A stretch of 64,000 nt of DNA, taken from contig NZ_LT629780.1 in NCBI RefSeq assembly GCF_900105885.1, positions 434,001-498,000 on the forward strand, given 5' to 3'. This document shows positions 47,035 through 55,910 of this stretch, one piece after another (the first letter of the stretch is position 1; the number at the start of each line of letters is the position of its first letter). The notes under the pieces are model-generated. The model saw only the letters and a list, made by a program, of their open reading frames with translations, did not search any database and was not told where the DNA came from. Made by a program: the position numbers and the translations under genes. The stretch is from Pseudomonas guangdongensis. GTDB taxonomy: Bacteria > Pseudomonadota > Gammaproteobacteria > Pseudomonadales > Pseudomonadaceae.

Positions 47035-47592
47035 ATGCACAACGACATCCCCGGCGCCCCGCGCTGGTACTACGAGGACAACGGCGAACGTCGCGGCAGC
47101 CTCGACGAAGCCCAGATGATCGAACTGATCCGCGCCGGCCGGCTCGACCGCCACACCCCGGTCTGGAAGATCGGCAGCGCCGACTGGCAACTGCTCGACG
47201 ACAGCGAACTGCGCAGCCACCTGGACAGCCCCGTGCCGCCGGCATCGAGCGGCCGAGACGTCGACAACCGCCTCATCTGGCTGCTGGCCTGTGCCCCGCT
47301 GCTCGGCTATCTGCTGGAATGGGTGCTGGCCTTCGCCCTCAACACCAGCCAGATCCAGACCGAACGCGCCATGGAAGCGGCACGCTACTGGTACGCCACC
47401 CTCGCCCTCAACCTCCTCCTCGGCGTGCTGGACGAAAGACGCCTGAAGCAGACAGGCCACGACACCGCACGCCTGCGCGGCTGGGTCTGGCTGGCGCCGG
47501 CCTATCTCTACCGGCGGGCCCGGCATCTGGGCCACAGCCTGGGCTATTTCGTCGCCTGGCTGCTGTCCTTCGCCCTGCTCCTGCTCGCCTGA
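47035..47592 (+). CDS. GYF-domain membrane protein
   Basis: The 185-residue protein starts with a GYF_2-type domain (about residues 8-60: RWYYEDNGERRGSLDEAQMI, GRLDRHTPVWKIGSADWQLL) and continues with membrane segments at about residues 80-100, 120-135 and 168-185. GYF_2 domains in bacteria bind peptides or act as membrane-attached adaptors; no function is known for this protein. AGGAG stands 8 bases before the ATG. It lies 139 bases upstream of the WYL gene; its base composition matches the core genome. Confidence 0.82.
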   Translation: MHNDIPGAPRWYYEDNGERRGSLDEAQMIELIRAGRLDRHTPVWKIGSADWQLLDDSELRSHLDSPVPPASSGRDVDNRLIWLLACAPLLGYLLEWVLAFALNTSQIQTERAMEAARYWYATLALNLLLGVLDERRLKQTGHDTARLRGWVWLAPAYLYRRARHLGHSLGYFVAWLLSFALLLLA

Positions 47593-47664
47593 GCCCGCGC
47601 CGCAGAAGCCCGCTCCAGACACCATTCGCGCTTGGTCTAGTGGCAAGGTGCCGCTGTCCAACCC

Positions 47665-47680
47665 TTACACTCGTGCGTAA
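47665..47680. promoter_or_regulatory. Candidate operator of the WYL gene
   Basis: TTACAC (47665-47670) and GCGTAA (47675-47680) form an imperfect inverted repeat 52 bases before the WYL start. It overlaps TACACT at 47666-47671, a possible -10. No good -35 was found at the right spacing. The position would suit autorepression. Confidence 0.35.
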
Positions 47681-47731
47681 CGCGGCCGCCGCCCAAGCGC
47701 CCGCCGCCACCGCCGACACGGAAGCCGCCCC

Positions 47732-48838
47732 ATGTCCGAATTCAAGGACCCGCTGTACCGCTACCTCAACATCCTGCAACTGCTTCCCCGCGCGCCGAAC
47801 AAGATCGCCACCAGCACCCTGCTGCAGAAGCTCAAGGAGCGCGGCTTCCAGCTCAGCGAGCGCACCCTGCAACGCGACCTGAGCGGCAGGCTCAGCAAGT
47901 TCCCGATCCACTGCGACAGCGAGAAAAAGCCCTACCGCTGGGGCTATAGCGAACACGCGCTGTTCACGGCGGACGTTCTCCCCGCCGCGGACACGCCCAC
48001 CGCGCTGGCCCTGCACCTGGCCGAAGGCCACCTCGGCAACCTGCTGCCGCAGAACGTGCTCGACCTGCTCGGCCGCCACTTCCGCCATGCCCGCGAGCAC
48101 CTCGACGAACTGCAGCACAACGGCCTCGCCCAGTGGGCGCGCCGGGTGCGCAGCCTGCCCAACGGCAAGACCCTGCTGCCCGCCCCGCTGCAGCCGCAGG
48201 TCTGGGAACAGGTATCCACCGCCCTGGTCGACAATCGCCAGCTACGCATCGACTACCGCAGCCGTAGCAAGGGCGACACCAAGACCCTGCGCCTGCACCC
48301 CGCCGGACTGGTCTCGCGCCACTCGATCAGCTACCTGATCGCCACCGTCAACGACTACGACGACCTGCGCCAGTTCGCCCTGCACCGCATCCGGAACGCC
48401 GAACTGCTCGACGCGCCGGCACGCGAGCACGATAGCTTCGACATCGACCGCTACATCGAAGGCGGCGCCTTCTCCTCGCGCCAGTCGCCCCAGGAAGTCG
48501 AACTGATCGCCGACGTCGCCCCGCAGACCGCCTGGCTGCTCGGCGAAACCCCGCTCAGCCGCCAGCAACGCCTCGAACCGCTGCCCGGCAGCGACTGGCA
48601 ACGCCTGCACGCCCGCGTGCCGCTGGACCAGGAAACCCTGTGGTGGATCTTCGCCCTCAACGACAACATCCGCGTGCATGCCCCCAAGGTTTGGGTCGAG
48701 GAAATCGAGCGGAAGCTTGAGCGGCTGCGAGAGATGTATGCCGCACCGACTGCCAGCGACACAGATCGTCGCAGCGCTGTGGAAACTGGGCCTCAGGAAG
48801 CGGACAACGCCATCACTCGGGAGAACGCGCCATGCTGA
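47732..48838 (+). CDS. WYL-domain transcriptional regulator
   Basis: The 368-residue protein has an N-terminal winged helix (about residues 5-55: LLQKLKERGFQLSERTLQRD) and a WYL domain at about residues 160-230 (LRIDYRSRSKGDTKTLRLHP, SISYLIATVNDYDDLRQFAL), followed by a C-terminal WCX-like region. WYL regulators often control phage-defence genes (BrxR, CapW types) and bind nucleic acids or nucleotides. Its GC-rich codon use is like the core genome. Its stop overlaps the small gene at 48832 by 7 bases, which ties it to the island. Confidence 0.88.
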   Translation: MSEFKDPLYRYLNILQLLPRAPNKIATSTLLQKLKERGFQLSERTLQRDLSGRLSKFPIHCDSEKKPYRWGYSEHALFTADVLPAADTPTALALHLAEGHLGNLLPQNVLDLLGRHFRHAREHLDELQHNGLAQWARRVRSLPNGKTLLPAPLQPQVWEQVSTALVDNRQLRIDYRSRSKGDTKTLRLHPAGLVSRHSISYLIATVNDYDDLRQFALHRIRNAELLDAPAREHDSFDIDRYIEGGAFSSRQSPQEVELIADVAPQTAWLLGETPLSRQQRLEPLPGSDWQRLHARVPLDQETLWWIFALNDNIRVHAPKVWVEEIERKLERLREMYAAPTASDTDRRSAVETGPQEADNAITRENAPC

Positions 48839-48969
48839 AGAACATCCTCGCCGTCGTCGGCCTCTACTTCGTCGCCAAGAAGGGCTATGAACATTATCAG
48901 GAATACAGCGAGTTGAAGCGGGAGAAGGAGAAGCGGGAGCAGGGAGGACAGTCGAATTGCCAGAGCTAA
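48832..48969 (+). CDS. Small single-helix membrane protein, island gene 1
   Basis: The 45-residue product has a hydrophobic segment (residues 1-14, MLKNILAVVGLYFV) and a charged helical tail (YSELKREKEKREQ). Residues 15-27, AKKGYEHYQEYSE, match residues 19-31 of the much larger protein at 49242 (AKKGYDGYQKHSE) in 9 of 13 positions. The start lies inside the WYL gene end, 7 bases before its stop finishes. Function unknown; it may be a partner or regulator of the larger protein. Confidence 0.6.
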   Translation: MLKNILAVVGLYFVAKKGYEHYQEYSELKREKEKREQGGQSNCQS

Positions 48970-49199
48970 CAATAACCCATAAGTCACTCCACACAGCAGA
49001 CCATGCACATACACAATTCAAGAAAATGATGAGCGATTTCAAAAAACCCCTGCCTCCCACGAAGGGAGATGGGCTTGACTATAAGAGCATAAAAACACAA
49101 TTAAAAAACAGATCAAAAATATTTCCAACACCACCCATGAAAGCAATGCACACATATGACCGCCAAGATATTATAAATACTATCACCAGCGATCATTAA
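48957..49199 (+). CDS. Small AT-rich frame, island gene 2 (hypothetical)
   Basis: The 80-residue frame starts at TTG 48957 with GGAGG at 48943-48947 and overlaps the previous stop by 13 bases. It is basic and hydrophilic (MPELTITHKSLHTADHAHTQ), with no recognised domain. Composition changes sharply here to AT-rich, unlike the genome. It fills the space between two better-supported genes and has a usable ribosome site, but its coding status is uncertain. Confidence 0.45.
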   Translation: MPELTITHKSLHTADHAHTQFKKMMSDFKKPLPPTKGDGLDYKSIKTQLKNRSKIFPTPPMKAMHTYDRQDIINTITSDH

Positions 49200-49241
49200 A
49201 ACCCAAAAATTACTTCAAAAAATCCAAAAAGGTAAATATTC

Positions 49242-50342
49242 ATGCCGCTTCCTCTAATCCTTGGCGCAGCCGCTCTGGCTACTGCAGCCTTCGGCGCCAA
49301 GAAAGGCTACGATGGCTACCAGAAACACTCGGAAGCTGACGAAATTGTCAATTCCGCCCAAAATCTTTATGCTCATAAAAGGGATCTTTTCGACATACAA
49401 GAGGCGGCCACAAATTCGGCACTTGAAAAATTAGGCAAGAAAGAGCTTAGCATCGGCCAGAGCTTTAACGATTTTAAAACTCTCGCTGATGATCTGCTTA
49501 AAAAACTTAACACCGGCCGCCAAGACAAACTGGAAATCAACATCCCCAAGCACAAACTGCAAAGCGTTGAGAGCTACAGCTACACCGCCGTAGGGGTGTT
49601 GGGTGCAGCAGCGGGGGCTGGCCTAGCCGGTGCGGCTACTGGGTTCGCCGTTTACGGTGGTGTCATGGCTCTGGGTGCGGCGTCTACGGGAACTGCAATC
49701 TCGTCGTTAGCAGGGGTCGCTGCTACCAACGCAACGCTAGCGGCTATTGGCGGTGGCTCGCTAGCCACCGGTGGCCTAGGCATGGCCGGCGGCACAGCGA
49801 TTCTCGGCGCAGCCGTGGCTGGTCCGGTACTGGCCATAGCCGGCTGGGCATATAACAGTCATGGCGAAGAGGCGCTGAGAAACGCGCGCAAGGCGAGCCG
49901 TGAAGTAGACCTTGCCGTGGAAAAGCTGGAAAAAGCCCAACTGCAACTCAGCAATACTGAGGGTTATGCCTTAGATATCCTTGAAGTATTGAAGTCTGTC
50001 TATGCCCAATTCGATCAGTACTTCGATATTCTCAAGGCCGCTGCCGGCCAAGTCGAGGCTGCAAAGATTCTCAAACAGAATCCACAAGCAGTGCTAGCCC
50101 AATTGAGTGACGCCATTATGCGTGCGATTAGCAATGGCTACACTCTAGCAGTCATACTTGTCGACCTAATTACCACACCACTCTTCAAAGTCAAAAACTA
50201 CAATTACGAAGCCACCAAAGACAAAAGCGAAGTACCGGCAATGGAAACGGACGCAGATGGCTCGATGATTCTAAATTCCGATCAACTGGATAGAAAACTC
50301 GAAGAAACAAAAACAAAATCTGCCAGCATAGAGCTGGCTTAA
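49242..50342 (+). CDS. Glycine-rich membrane protein, island gene 3
   Basis: The 366-residue protein opens with a hydrophobic stretch (MPLPLILGAAALATAAFG) and AKKGYDGYQ. Next come a helical, coiled-coil-like region (residues 30-92) and a long glycine/alanine-rich hydrophobic region at residues 115-202 (VLGAAAGAGLAGAATGFAVY, IGGGSLATGGLGMAGGTAIL). The C-terminus is helical, with a short hydrophobic stretch at residues 300-315. The centre looks like a membrane-inserting glycine-zipper hairpin, as in pore-forming proteins. No known family was recognised. AT-rich codon use indicates transfer. Confidence 0.75.
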   Translation: MPLPLILGAAALATAAFGAKKGYDGYQKHSEADEIVNSAQNLYAHKRDLFDIQEAATNSALEKLGKKELSIGQSFNDFKTLADDLLKKLNTGRQDKLEINIPKHKLQSVESYSYTAVGVLGAAAGAGLAGAATGFAVYGGVMALGAASTGTAISSLAGVAATNATLAAIGGGSLATGGLGMAGGTAILGAAVAGPVLAIAGWAYNSHGEEALRNARKASREVDLAVEKLEKAQLQLSNTEGYALDILEVLKSVYAQFDQYFDILKAAAGQVEAAKILKQNPQAVLAQLSDAIMRAISNGYTLAVILVDLITTPLFKVKNYNYEATKDKSEVPAMETDADGSMILNSDQLDRKLEETKTKSASIELA

Positions 50343-50349
50343 TCACTGC

Positions 50350-50369
50350 GCGGGGCCAAACGGCCCCGC
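50350..50369 (+). terminator. Hairpin between island genes 3 and 4
   Basis: GCGGGGCC (50350-50357) and GGCCCCGC (50362-50369) form a perfect 8-bp stem with an AAAC loop, followed by a T-rich stretch (CTCTGCCTTTTACTTTC). It lies 8 bases after the stop of gene 3 and 22 bases before gene 4, where it could reduce read-through. Confidence 0.6.
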
Positions 50370-50391
50370 CTCTGCCTTTTACTTTCTAGCG

Positions 50392-52026
50392 ATGGATACC
50401 ATTATGCATGCCGCAGCGCAAAACTTCCCTTGGGCCAAGGAGCTCGAAAAAACCGTAGTGAACAGCTTGGTAACCAGCTTCGGCTTAGACTTCATACTCT
50501 TCAAAGACAAGGAAGGCGGCGAAGTTGACACTATCCACAACGTACGCAATGGCATCTGGGCTACGACTACAGAAAAGCATCGTTACAATCAGCGCGGCGA
50601 ATACGACTCCACTCCCTACCACACGCATGAAAACTACAAAAAATCAGGAAAAGAAGACAAAGTCAAGCATGCGGATGGAGAATTGTACGACCCCTACCGA
50701 AACACTAATTTAGGTGCACATGAAAAGCGCAACCTAGATCATGTGATCAGCGCAAAAGAAATCCACGATGATGCCGGCCGCGTACTCGCTGGGCTCAGTG
50801 GCGCGGAGCTAGCCAACCAGAAAAGCAACCTGCAATCCACTCACGAAACCGTAAATAAATCGAAAAAGCAGACACCCATCGATGAATACCTACAGAAGCT
50901 TCCGAAATTAATCTCCACACACGAAATGACGTTAGAAAAAGACCGTAATCGCCTAGCGGGCCTATCTCGCGAGACACCACAGCAAAAACATAAGGCTCGT
51001 GAACTTGAAGACAGGATCCGAAAAACCGAAAAAAAAATATCCGAACTTAAATCCATAGACTCAGAAAAAATGCGCAAGCGTGATGCCGAAGCTCGCGCCC
51101 CTTACGAGCAGCAAATCAACCATACCTATTACACCAGCAGCAAATTCCTACACCAGACCGTTGGCGCAGCCAGTATCGCTGGACTAAAAATGGGAACTCG
51201 CCAGATGCTTGGAATAGTTATGTCAGAAATCTGGCTTGAACTAAGAGATCAACTACCGGAAACGCTGAGCGGGCTTAAGAAAAACTTCAGCTTCGAGACA
51301 TTTATAGAACGCATCGCCAGCTTGCTCAAGGCCATATGGATAAGAGTTCAAAAGCGTTTCAGCTCATTTCTGACAGCATTCAAAGATGGCGTATTCGCGG
51401 GAGTCTTTGGAAGCCTGACAACGACAATTTTCAACACTCTCGCCACTACAAAATTGATGGCAATCAAGATTATCCGTGAAGTTTGGGGACAAATCATCAA
51501 AGCCATCAAGCTTTTAATCTTCAATCCCGACCAGCTAAGTTTTGTTGAACTCTGCCAAGCTGTGACGTCATTACTATCAATAGGTGCTGCTACGGCTGTT
51601 GGCTCCGTGGCCTATGCGCAACTGCTTCCGCTTTGCAGCTTCCCGTTTGGCGCCGAACTAGCTGCATTCGCGAGCGCTCTCATCACTGGCCTGGCCACTC
51701 TCGGGCTAAATTATTTTTTACTACACAGTGGGATGGCACGCAAGCTTTGGGCTTATACCGACACATTAATGCCACATGCTGGAACGGTCAGACAGTTCCA
51801 AGACATTAATGCGGAACTGGATCGTTACCTGACAGAGCTGAGTCAGATGGAGTTCAACTTGGATATAGAGGAACTACAAACTTTCACGCTAGAGCTTCAG
51901 GCTTGCAATGATGAACTACAGCGCAGCGCAGTTTTGCAAAAGATAGTGGAGGACCGCGGCATCGAACTACCGTTTGAAGTAGGAAACGCGGCCAGCACAC
52001 GTAACTGGTTGGCCTCGCTGGTATGA
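50392..52026 (+). CDS. Membrane protein with HNH-like motif, island gene 4
   Basis: The 544-residue protein has an HNH-like segment at about residues 113-160: RNLDHVISAKEIHDDAGR, then ANQKSNLQSTHETVNKSKK. This gives the Asp-His, Asn and Asn/Lys spacing of a beta-beta-alpha metal nuclease, without zinc cysteines. A charged coiled-coil region follows (about 170-235). The C-terminal half has membrane-prone segments (about 330-375 and 390-445). No known family was recognised, and no strong ribosome site precedes the ATG. It shares its stop with the start of the YkgJ gene (ATGA). Confidence 0.75.
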   Translation: MDTIMHAAAQNFPWAKELEKTVVNSLVTSFGLDFILFKDKEGGEVDTIHNVRNGIWATTTEKHRYNQRGEYDSTPYHTHENYKKSGKEDKVKHADGELYDPYRNTNLGAHEKRNLDHVISAKEIHDDAGRVLAGLSGAELANQKSNLQSTHETVNKSKKQTPIDEYLQKLPKLISTHEMTLEKDRNRLAGLSRETPQQKHKARELEDRIRKTEKKISELKSIDSEKMRKRDAEARAPYEQQINHTYYTSSKFLHQTVGAASIAGLKMGTRQMLGIVMSEIWLELRDQLPETLSGLKKNFSFETFIERIASLLKAIWIRVQKRFSSFLTAFKDGVFAGVFGSLTTTIFNTLATTKLMAIKIIREVWGQIIKAIKLLIFNPDQLSFVELCQAVTSLLSIGAATAVGSVAYAQLLPLCSFPFGAELAAFASALITGLATLGLNYFLLHSGMARKLWAYTDTLMPHAGTVRQFQDINAELDRYLTELSQMEFNLDIEELQTFTLELQACNDELQRSAVLQKIVEDRGIELPFEVGNAASTRNWLASLV

Positions 52027-52304
52027 TTCCATCAGCATTTCCCTGTACGCAATGCGGGCTATGCTGCCGTAATGTACGTCTGGCAGAGCAGACGCGCTAT
52101 CTGGATCGGGGGGATGGGGCTTGTCGAAACTACAGTGATGCCGACAAAAAATGTCTGATTTATGAGACCCGACCAGATATCTGCCGAGTAGGCCTACAGT
52201 ACAAAACTCATTATTCACAGCAGTATAGCTGGGAAGCTTTTATTGAGGCGAATACCGAGGTTTGTCGAGCACTACAGATTCAAGAATTTACTGAACCAAA
52301 TTAA
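52023..52304 (+). CDS. YkgJ-family cysteine cluster protein, island gene 5
   Basis: The 93-residue protein has the cluster CTQCGLCC near the N-terminus, with further cysteines at GACRNY, KCLIYETRPDICRVG and EVCRAL. The family is thought to bind zinc or iron, and some members are modification enzymes. Its start overlaps the stop of the HNH-like gene by 4 bases, so translation is coupled and the two proteins are probably used together. AT-rich like the rest of the island. Confidence 0.8.
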   Translation: MIPSAFPCTQCGLCCRNVRLAEQTRYLDRGDGACRNYSDADKKCLIYETRPDICRVGLQYKTHYSQQYSWEAFIEANTEVCRALQIQEFTEPN

Positions 52305-52395
52305 CATGAAGCAATTCAAGAGAAACCCTGAAAAACCTTCCAACCTTAGCTACCAAAAAATAAAAATCGCTTCCTAGCCATCTAAAAAATTCTAC

Positions 52396-52428
52396 AAAAA
52401 CCGCCAGTATTACTACTGGCGGTTTTTT
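52396..52428. terminator. Bidirectional terminator between the island and typA
   Basis: CCGCCAGTA (52401-52409) and TACTGGCGG (52414-52422) form a perfect 9-bp stem with a TTAC loop, flanked by five A on the left and six T on the right. It can end transcription of the island (+) and of typA (-), which converge here. The 140 bases from 52305 hold no other recognised feature. Confidence 0.93.
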
Positions 52429-52445
52429 ATTTCAGCCAAAAGCGA

Positions 52446-54266
52446 TCAGACCTTGCTGCGCTCATACCGCTTGCGGTCGTTCTCGTTGAGCATCTTCTTG
52501 CGCAGGCGGATGGACTTCGGGGTCACTTCCACCAGCTCGTCGTCGGCGATGAACTCCAGCGCCTGCTCGAGGGTGAACTTGATCGGCGGAACCAGGGCGA
52601 TGACCTCGTCCTTGCCGGAAGCGCGCATGTTGTCGAGCTTCTTGCCCTTGGTGGGGTTGATCACCAGGTCGTTGTCGCGGCTGTTGATGCCGCACAGCTG
52701 GCCTTCGTAGATGTCCTGGCCCGGCTCGAGGAACAGCTTGCCGCGGGCCTGCAGGGTTTCCAGCGAGTAGGTCAGCGCGGTGCCGGTGGCCATCGACACC
52801 AGCACGCCGTTCTGGCGGTTGGTCACTTCGCCGGCCTTGATCGGGCCGTAGTGGCTGAAGGTCGAGGTCAGGATGCCGGTGCCCGAGGTCAGGGTCAGGA
52901 AGTTGTTGCGGAAGCCGATCAGGCCGCGCGCCGGGATGGTGTACTCCAGGCGCACACGGCCCTTGCCGTCGGGGATCATGTTGGTCAGATCGCCCTTGCG
53001 CAGGCCCATCTGCTCCATCACCGGACCCTGGTGCTGCTCCTCGATGTCGATGGTGACGTTCTCGTACGGTTCCTGCTTCTCGCCGGCCTCGTTCTCGATG
53101 ATCACCACTTCCGGGCGGCCCACGGCCAGCTCGAAGCCTTCACGACGCATGGTCTCGATCAGCACCGACAGGTGCAGCTCGCCACGGCCGGAAACCTTGA
53201 ACTTCTCCGGGGACTCGCCCTGCTCGACGCGCAGCGCCACGTTGTGCAGCAGTTCCTTCTCCAGACGGTCCTTGATGTTGCGGCTGGTGACGAACTTGCC
53301 TTCCTTGCCGGCGAACGGCGAGTCGTTGACCTGGAAGGTCATGCTCACGGTCGGCTGGTCGACGGTCAGCGGCGGCAGCGCCTCGACGTTGTTCTGGTCG
53401 CACAGGGTGTCGGAGATGAACAGCTCGTCCATGCCGGAGACGCAGACGATGTCGCCGGCGGTGGCTTCCTCGACCTCGACGCGCTGCAGGCCGGAGTGGC
53501 CCATGACCTTCAGGATGCGGCCGTTGCGCTTCTTGCCGTCGGCGCCGATGGCGGTCACCGGGGTGTTGGTGCGCACCTTGCCGCGGGCGATGCGGCCGAT
53601 GCCGATGACGCCGAGGAAGCTGTTGTAGTCCAGCTGGGAGATCTGCATCTGGAACGGGCCTTCGACGTCCACCACCGGGGCCGGCACGTGGTCGATGATG
53701 GCCTGGAACAGCGCGTCCATGTTGTCGTCCATGGCCTCGTGGTCCATGCCGGCGATGCCGTTCAGGGCGCTGGCGTAGACGATCGGGAAGTCCAGCTGCT
53801 CGTCGGTGGCGCCGAGGTTGTCGAACAGGTCGAAGATCTGGTCGATGACCCAGTCCGGACGCGCGCCCGGGCGGTCGATCTTGTTGACCACGACGATCGG
53901 ACGCAGGCCGGCCTTGAACGCCTTCTGGGTCACGAAGCGGGTCTGCGGCATGGGGCCGTCCTGGGCGTCGACCACCAGCAGCACGGAGTCGACCATGCTC
54001 ATCACGCGCTCGACCTCACCGCCGAAGTCGGCGTGGCCGGGGGTGTCGACGATGTTGATGTTGTAGCCGTTCCACTTGATGGCGGTGTTCTTGGCCAGGA
54101 TGGTGATGCCGCGTTCCTTTTCCTGGTCGTTGGAGTCCATCACGCGCTCGCTTTCGGCTTCCTTGCGGTCCAGGGTGCCGGAGAGCTTGAGCAGGCTGTC
54201 GACGAGGGTGGTCTTGCCATGGTCGACGTGGGCGATGATGGCGATGTTGCGCAGATTTTCGATCAC
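52446..54266 (-). CDS. typA: Ribosome-binding GTPase TypA/BipA
   Basis: TypA is a translational GTPase related to EF-G that aids ribosome assembly and stress adaptation. The 606-residue protein starts at GTG 54264-54266 and shows [18 protein letters not shown], the switch region [43 protein letters not shown] and the TypA-specific C-terminal domain ending [13 protein letters not shown]. The frame stays open upstream across part of thiI on the same strand, but the family N-terminus begins at this GTG. Confidence 0.97.
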   Translation of the reverse strand: MIENLRNIAIIAHVDHGKTTLVDSLLKLSGTLDRKEAESERVMDSNDQEKERGITILAKNTAIKWNGYNINIVDTPGHADFGGEVERVMSMVDSVLLVVDAQDGPMPQTRFVTQKAFKAGLRPIVVVNKIDRPGARPDWVIDQIFDLFDNLGATDEQLDFPIVYASALNGIAGMDHEAMDDNMDALFQAIIDHVPAPVVDVEGPFQMQISQLDYNSFLGVIGIGRIARGKVRTNTPVTAIGADGKKRNGRILKVMGHSGLQRVEVEEATAGDIVCVSGMDELFISDTLCDQNNVEALPPLTVDQPTVSMTFQVNDSPFAGKEGKFVTSRNIKDRLEKELLHNVALRVEQGESPEKFKVSGRGELHLSVLIETMRREGFELAVGRPEVVIIENEAGEKQEPYENVTIDIEEQHQGPVMEQMGLRKGDLTNMIPDGKGRVRLEYTIPARGLIGFRNNFLTLTSGTGILTSTFSHYGPIKAGEVTNRQNGVLVSMATGTALTYSLETLQARGKLFLEPGQDIYEGQLCGINSRDNDLVINPTKGKKLDNMRASGKDEVIALVPPIKFTLEQALEFIADDELVEVTPKSIRLRKKMLNENDRKRYERSKV

Positions 54267-54406
54267 TGGGGTGTCTTCTCGATAGGTGACGCTTGAATTC
54301 GGATGCCGGGCTGAGTGTCGCGCCCCGCTGGCGACAGCATGATTACTGCGTGTGCGGCCGGTCGGGAGGGCGGTGGCGGATGCTGCCGCCGAACAGGCCG
54401 GGCATC

Positions 54407-55861
54407 CTACGCCGGACGATAAACGCGCACATTGGCATGCCCCTCGCTGAGCAGGTGGTGGGCATGCAGGCGGCTCATCACGCCGCGGTCGCAATACAGC
54501 AGGTACTGGCGATTGGCGTCCAGTTCCTTGAAGTGGTTGTTGATGGCGTAGAACGGCAGGGTCTGCACCTCGATGCCGGGCAGGTCGAGGGGCTGGTCCT
54601 CGGCGGCGTCGGGGTGGCGGATGTCGAGGACAATCTGCCCGGGCAGCGCTTCGCGCACTTCCTCGATGGGCAGGTCCTTGCCGAGCTCGTCGATCACCTT
54701 GTCGATGGTCACCTTGCGCGCGCGCTCCAGGGCGCGGTCGAGGATCGCCATGTCGAACTGCGCTTCCTCGTGCTCGATGCGGTAGCGCTTGGCGCGGGTG
54801 GTCGGGTTGACCGAGATGACCCCGCAGTATTCGGGCATGTTCTTGGCGAAGGCGGCGGTGCCGATGCGTTCGGCGGTGTCGATGATGTCCTGCTTGTGGC
54901 TGGCGATCAGCGGGCGCAGCACCAGGGTGTCGGTCACCGAATCGATCACCGAGAGATTGGGCAGGGTCTGGCTGGACACTTGGGAGATCGCCTCGCCGGT
55001 GACCAGCGCGTCGATGCGCAGCTCTTCGGCGACGCGCGAGGCGGCGCGCAGCATCATGCGCTTGAGCACCACGCCCATCTGGCTGTTGTCGACCTTGCCG
55101 AGGATCTCGCCGACCACTTCCTCGAACGGCACGCTGACGAACAGCACGCGGTGCGAGCGGCCGAACTTCTCCCACAGGTAGTGGGCGACTTCCATCACCC
55201 CCAGCTCGTGGGCGCGCCCGCCGAGGTTGAAGAAGCAGAAGTGGGTGAGCAGGCCGCGACGCATCATCTGCCAGGCGGCCACGGTGGAGTCGAAGCCGCC
55301 GCTCATCAGCACCAGGGCCTGCTCCAGCGAGCCGAGCGGGTAGCCGCCCATGCCGGTGTGGCGGGCGTGCTCGATCAGCAGGCGGTCGTAGCGCACCTCG
55401 AAGCGCACCTCGATCTCCGGCTGCTTGAGGTCGATGCCGGCGGCGCCGCACTCGCGGCGCAGGCGGCTGCCGACATGGGTGGCGACGTCCACCGAGGAGA
55501 AGGCGTGCTTGCCGGAGCGCTTGCAGCGCACCGCGAAGACCTTGCCGGCCAGCTGCGCACCGAAGTGGTGCCGGCACTTGTCGAAGATGTCGTCGAAGTC
55601 GCCCAGCGGGTACTCGTGGACCTCCAGGCAGTGGGCGATGCCCGGCGTGCAGCGCAGGCGTTCGAGCATCTCGGCCAGCCGGCGGGGCTCGTCGACGCGG
55701 GTCTGCAGCTCGATGTTGTCCCACTCGCCCTGTACGTCCAGTTCGGGGTCGAGATCCTTGAGTACCGCACGGATGTTCTTCGCCAGCTGGCGGATGAACT
55801 GCTTGCGCACCGGACGACTCTTGATGGTGATCTCGGCGAAAGGTTTGACGATGACTTTCAT
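54407..55861 (-). CDS. thiI: tRNA 4-thiouridine synthase / sulfur carrier ThiI
   Basis: ThiI makes 4-thiouridine at position 8 of tRNA and passes sulfur to thiamine synthesis. The 484-residue protein has an N-terminal ferredoxin-like and THUMP region, the PP-loop motif [16 protein letters not shown] and a C-terminal rhodanese domain with the catalytic cysteine in [13 protein letters not shown]. This long form, with rhodanese, is typical of gammaproteobacteria. A 16-bp inverted repeat lies about 50 bases upstream of the start, in the divergent space to glnA. Confidence 0.97.
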   Translation of the reverse strand: MKVIVKPFAEITIKSRPVRKQFIRQLAKNIRAVLKDLDPELDVQGEWDNIELQTRVDEPRRLAEMLERLRCTPGIAHCLEVHEYPLGDFDDIFDKCRHHFGAQLAGKVFAVRCKRSGKHAFSSVDVATHVGSRLRRECGAAGIDLKQPEIEVRFEVRYDRLLIEHARHTGMGGYPLGSLEQALVLMSGGFDSTVAAWQMMRRGLLTHFCFFNLGGRAHELGVMEVAHYLWEKFGRSHRVLFVSVPFEEVVGEILGKVDNSQMGVVLKRMMLRAASRVAEELRIDALVTGEAISQVSSQTLPNLSVIDSVTDTLVLRPLIASHKQDIIDTAERIGTAAFAKNMPEYCGVISVNPTTRAKRYRIEHEEAQFDMAILDRALERARKVTIDKVIDELGKDLPIEEVREALPGQIVLDIRHPDAAEDQPLDLPGIEVQTLPFYAINNHFKELDANRQYLLYCDRGVMSRLHAHHLLSEGHANVRVYRPA

Positions 55862-55910
55862 GTAATGAACTGGACGGGGGCGTAGCCTGAAAAAGGGGGC
55901 GCAGAGTATA

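Noticed and set aside
52446..55724. A 1092-residue version of TypA extending into thiI
   Set aside because: The family N-terminus begins at the GTG at 54264-54266; the upstream part is thiI in another frame.
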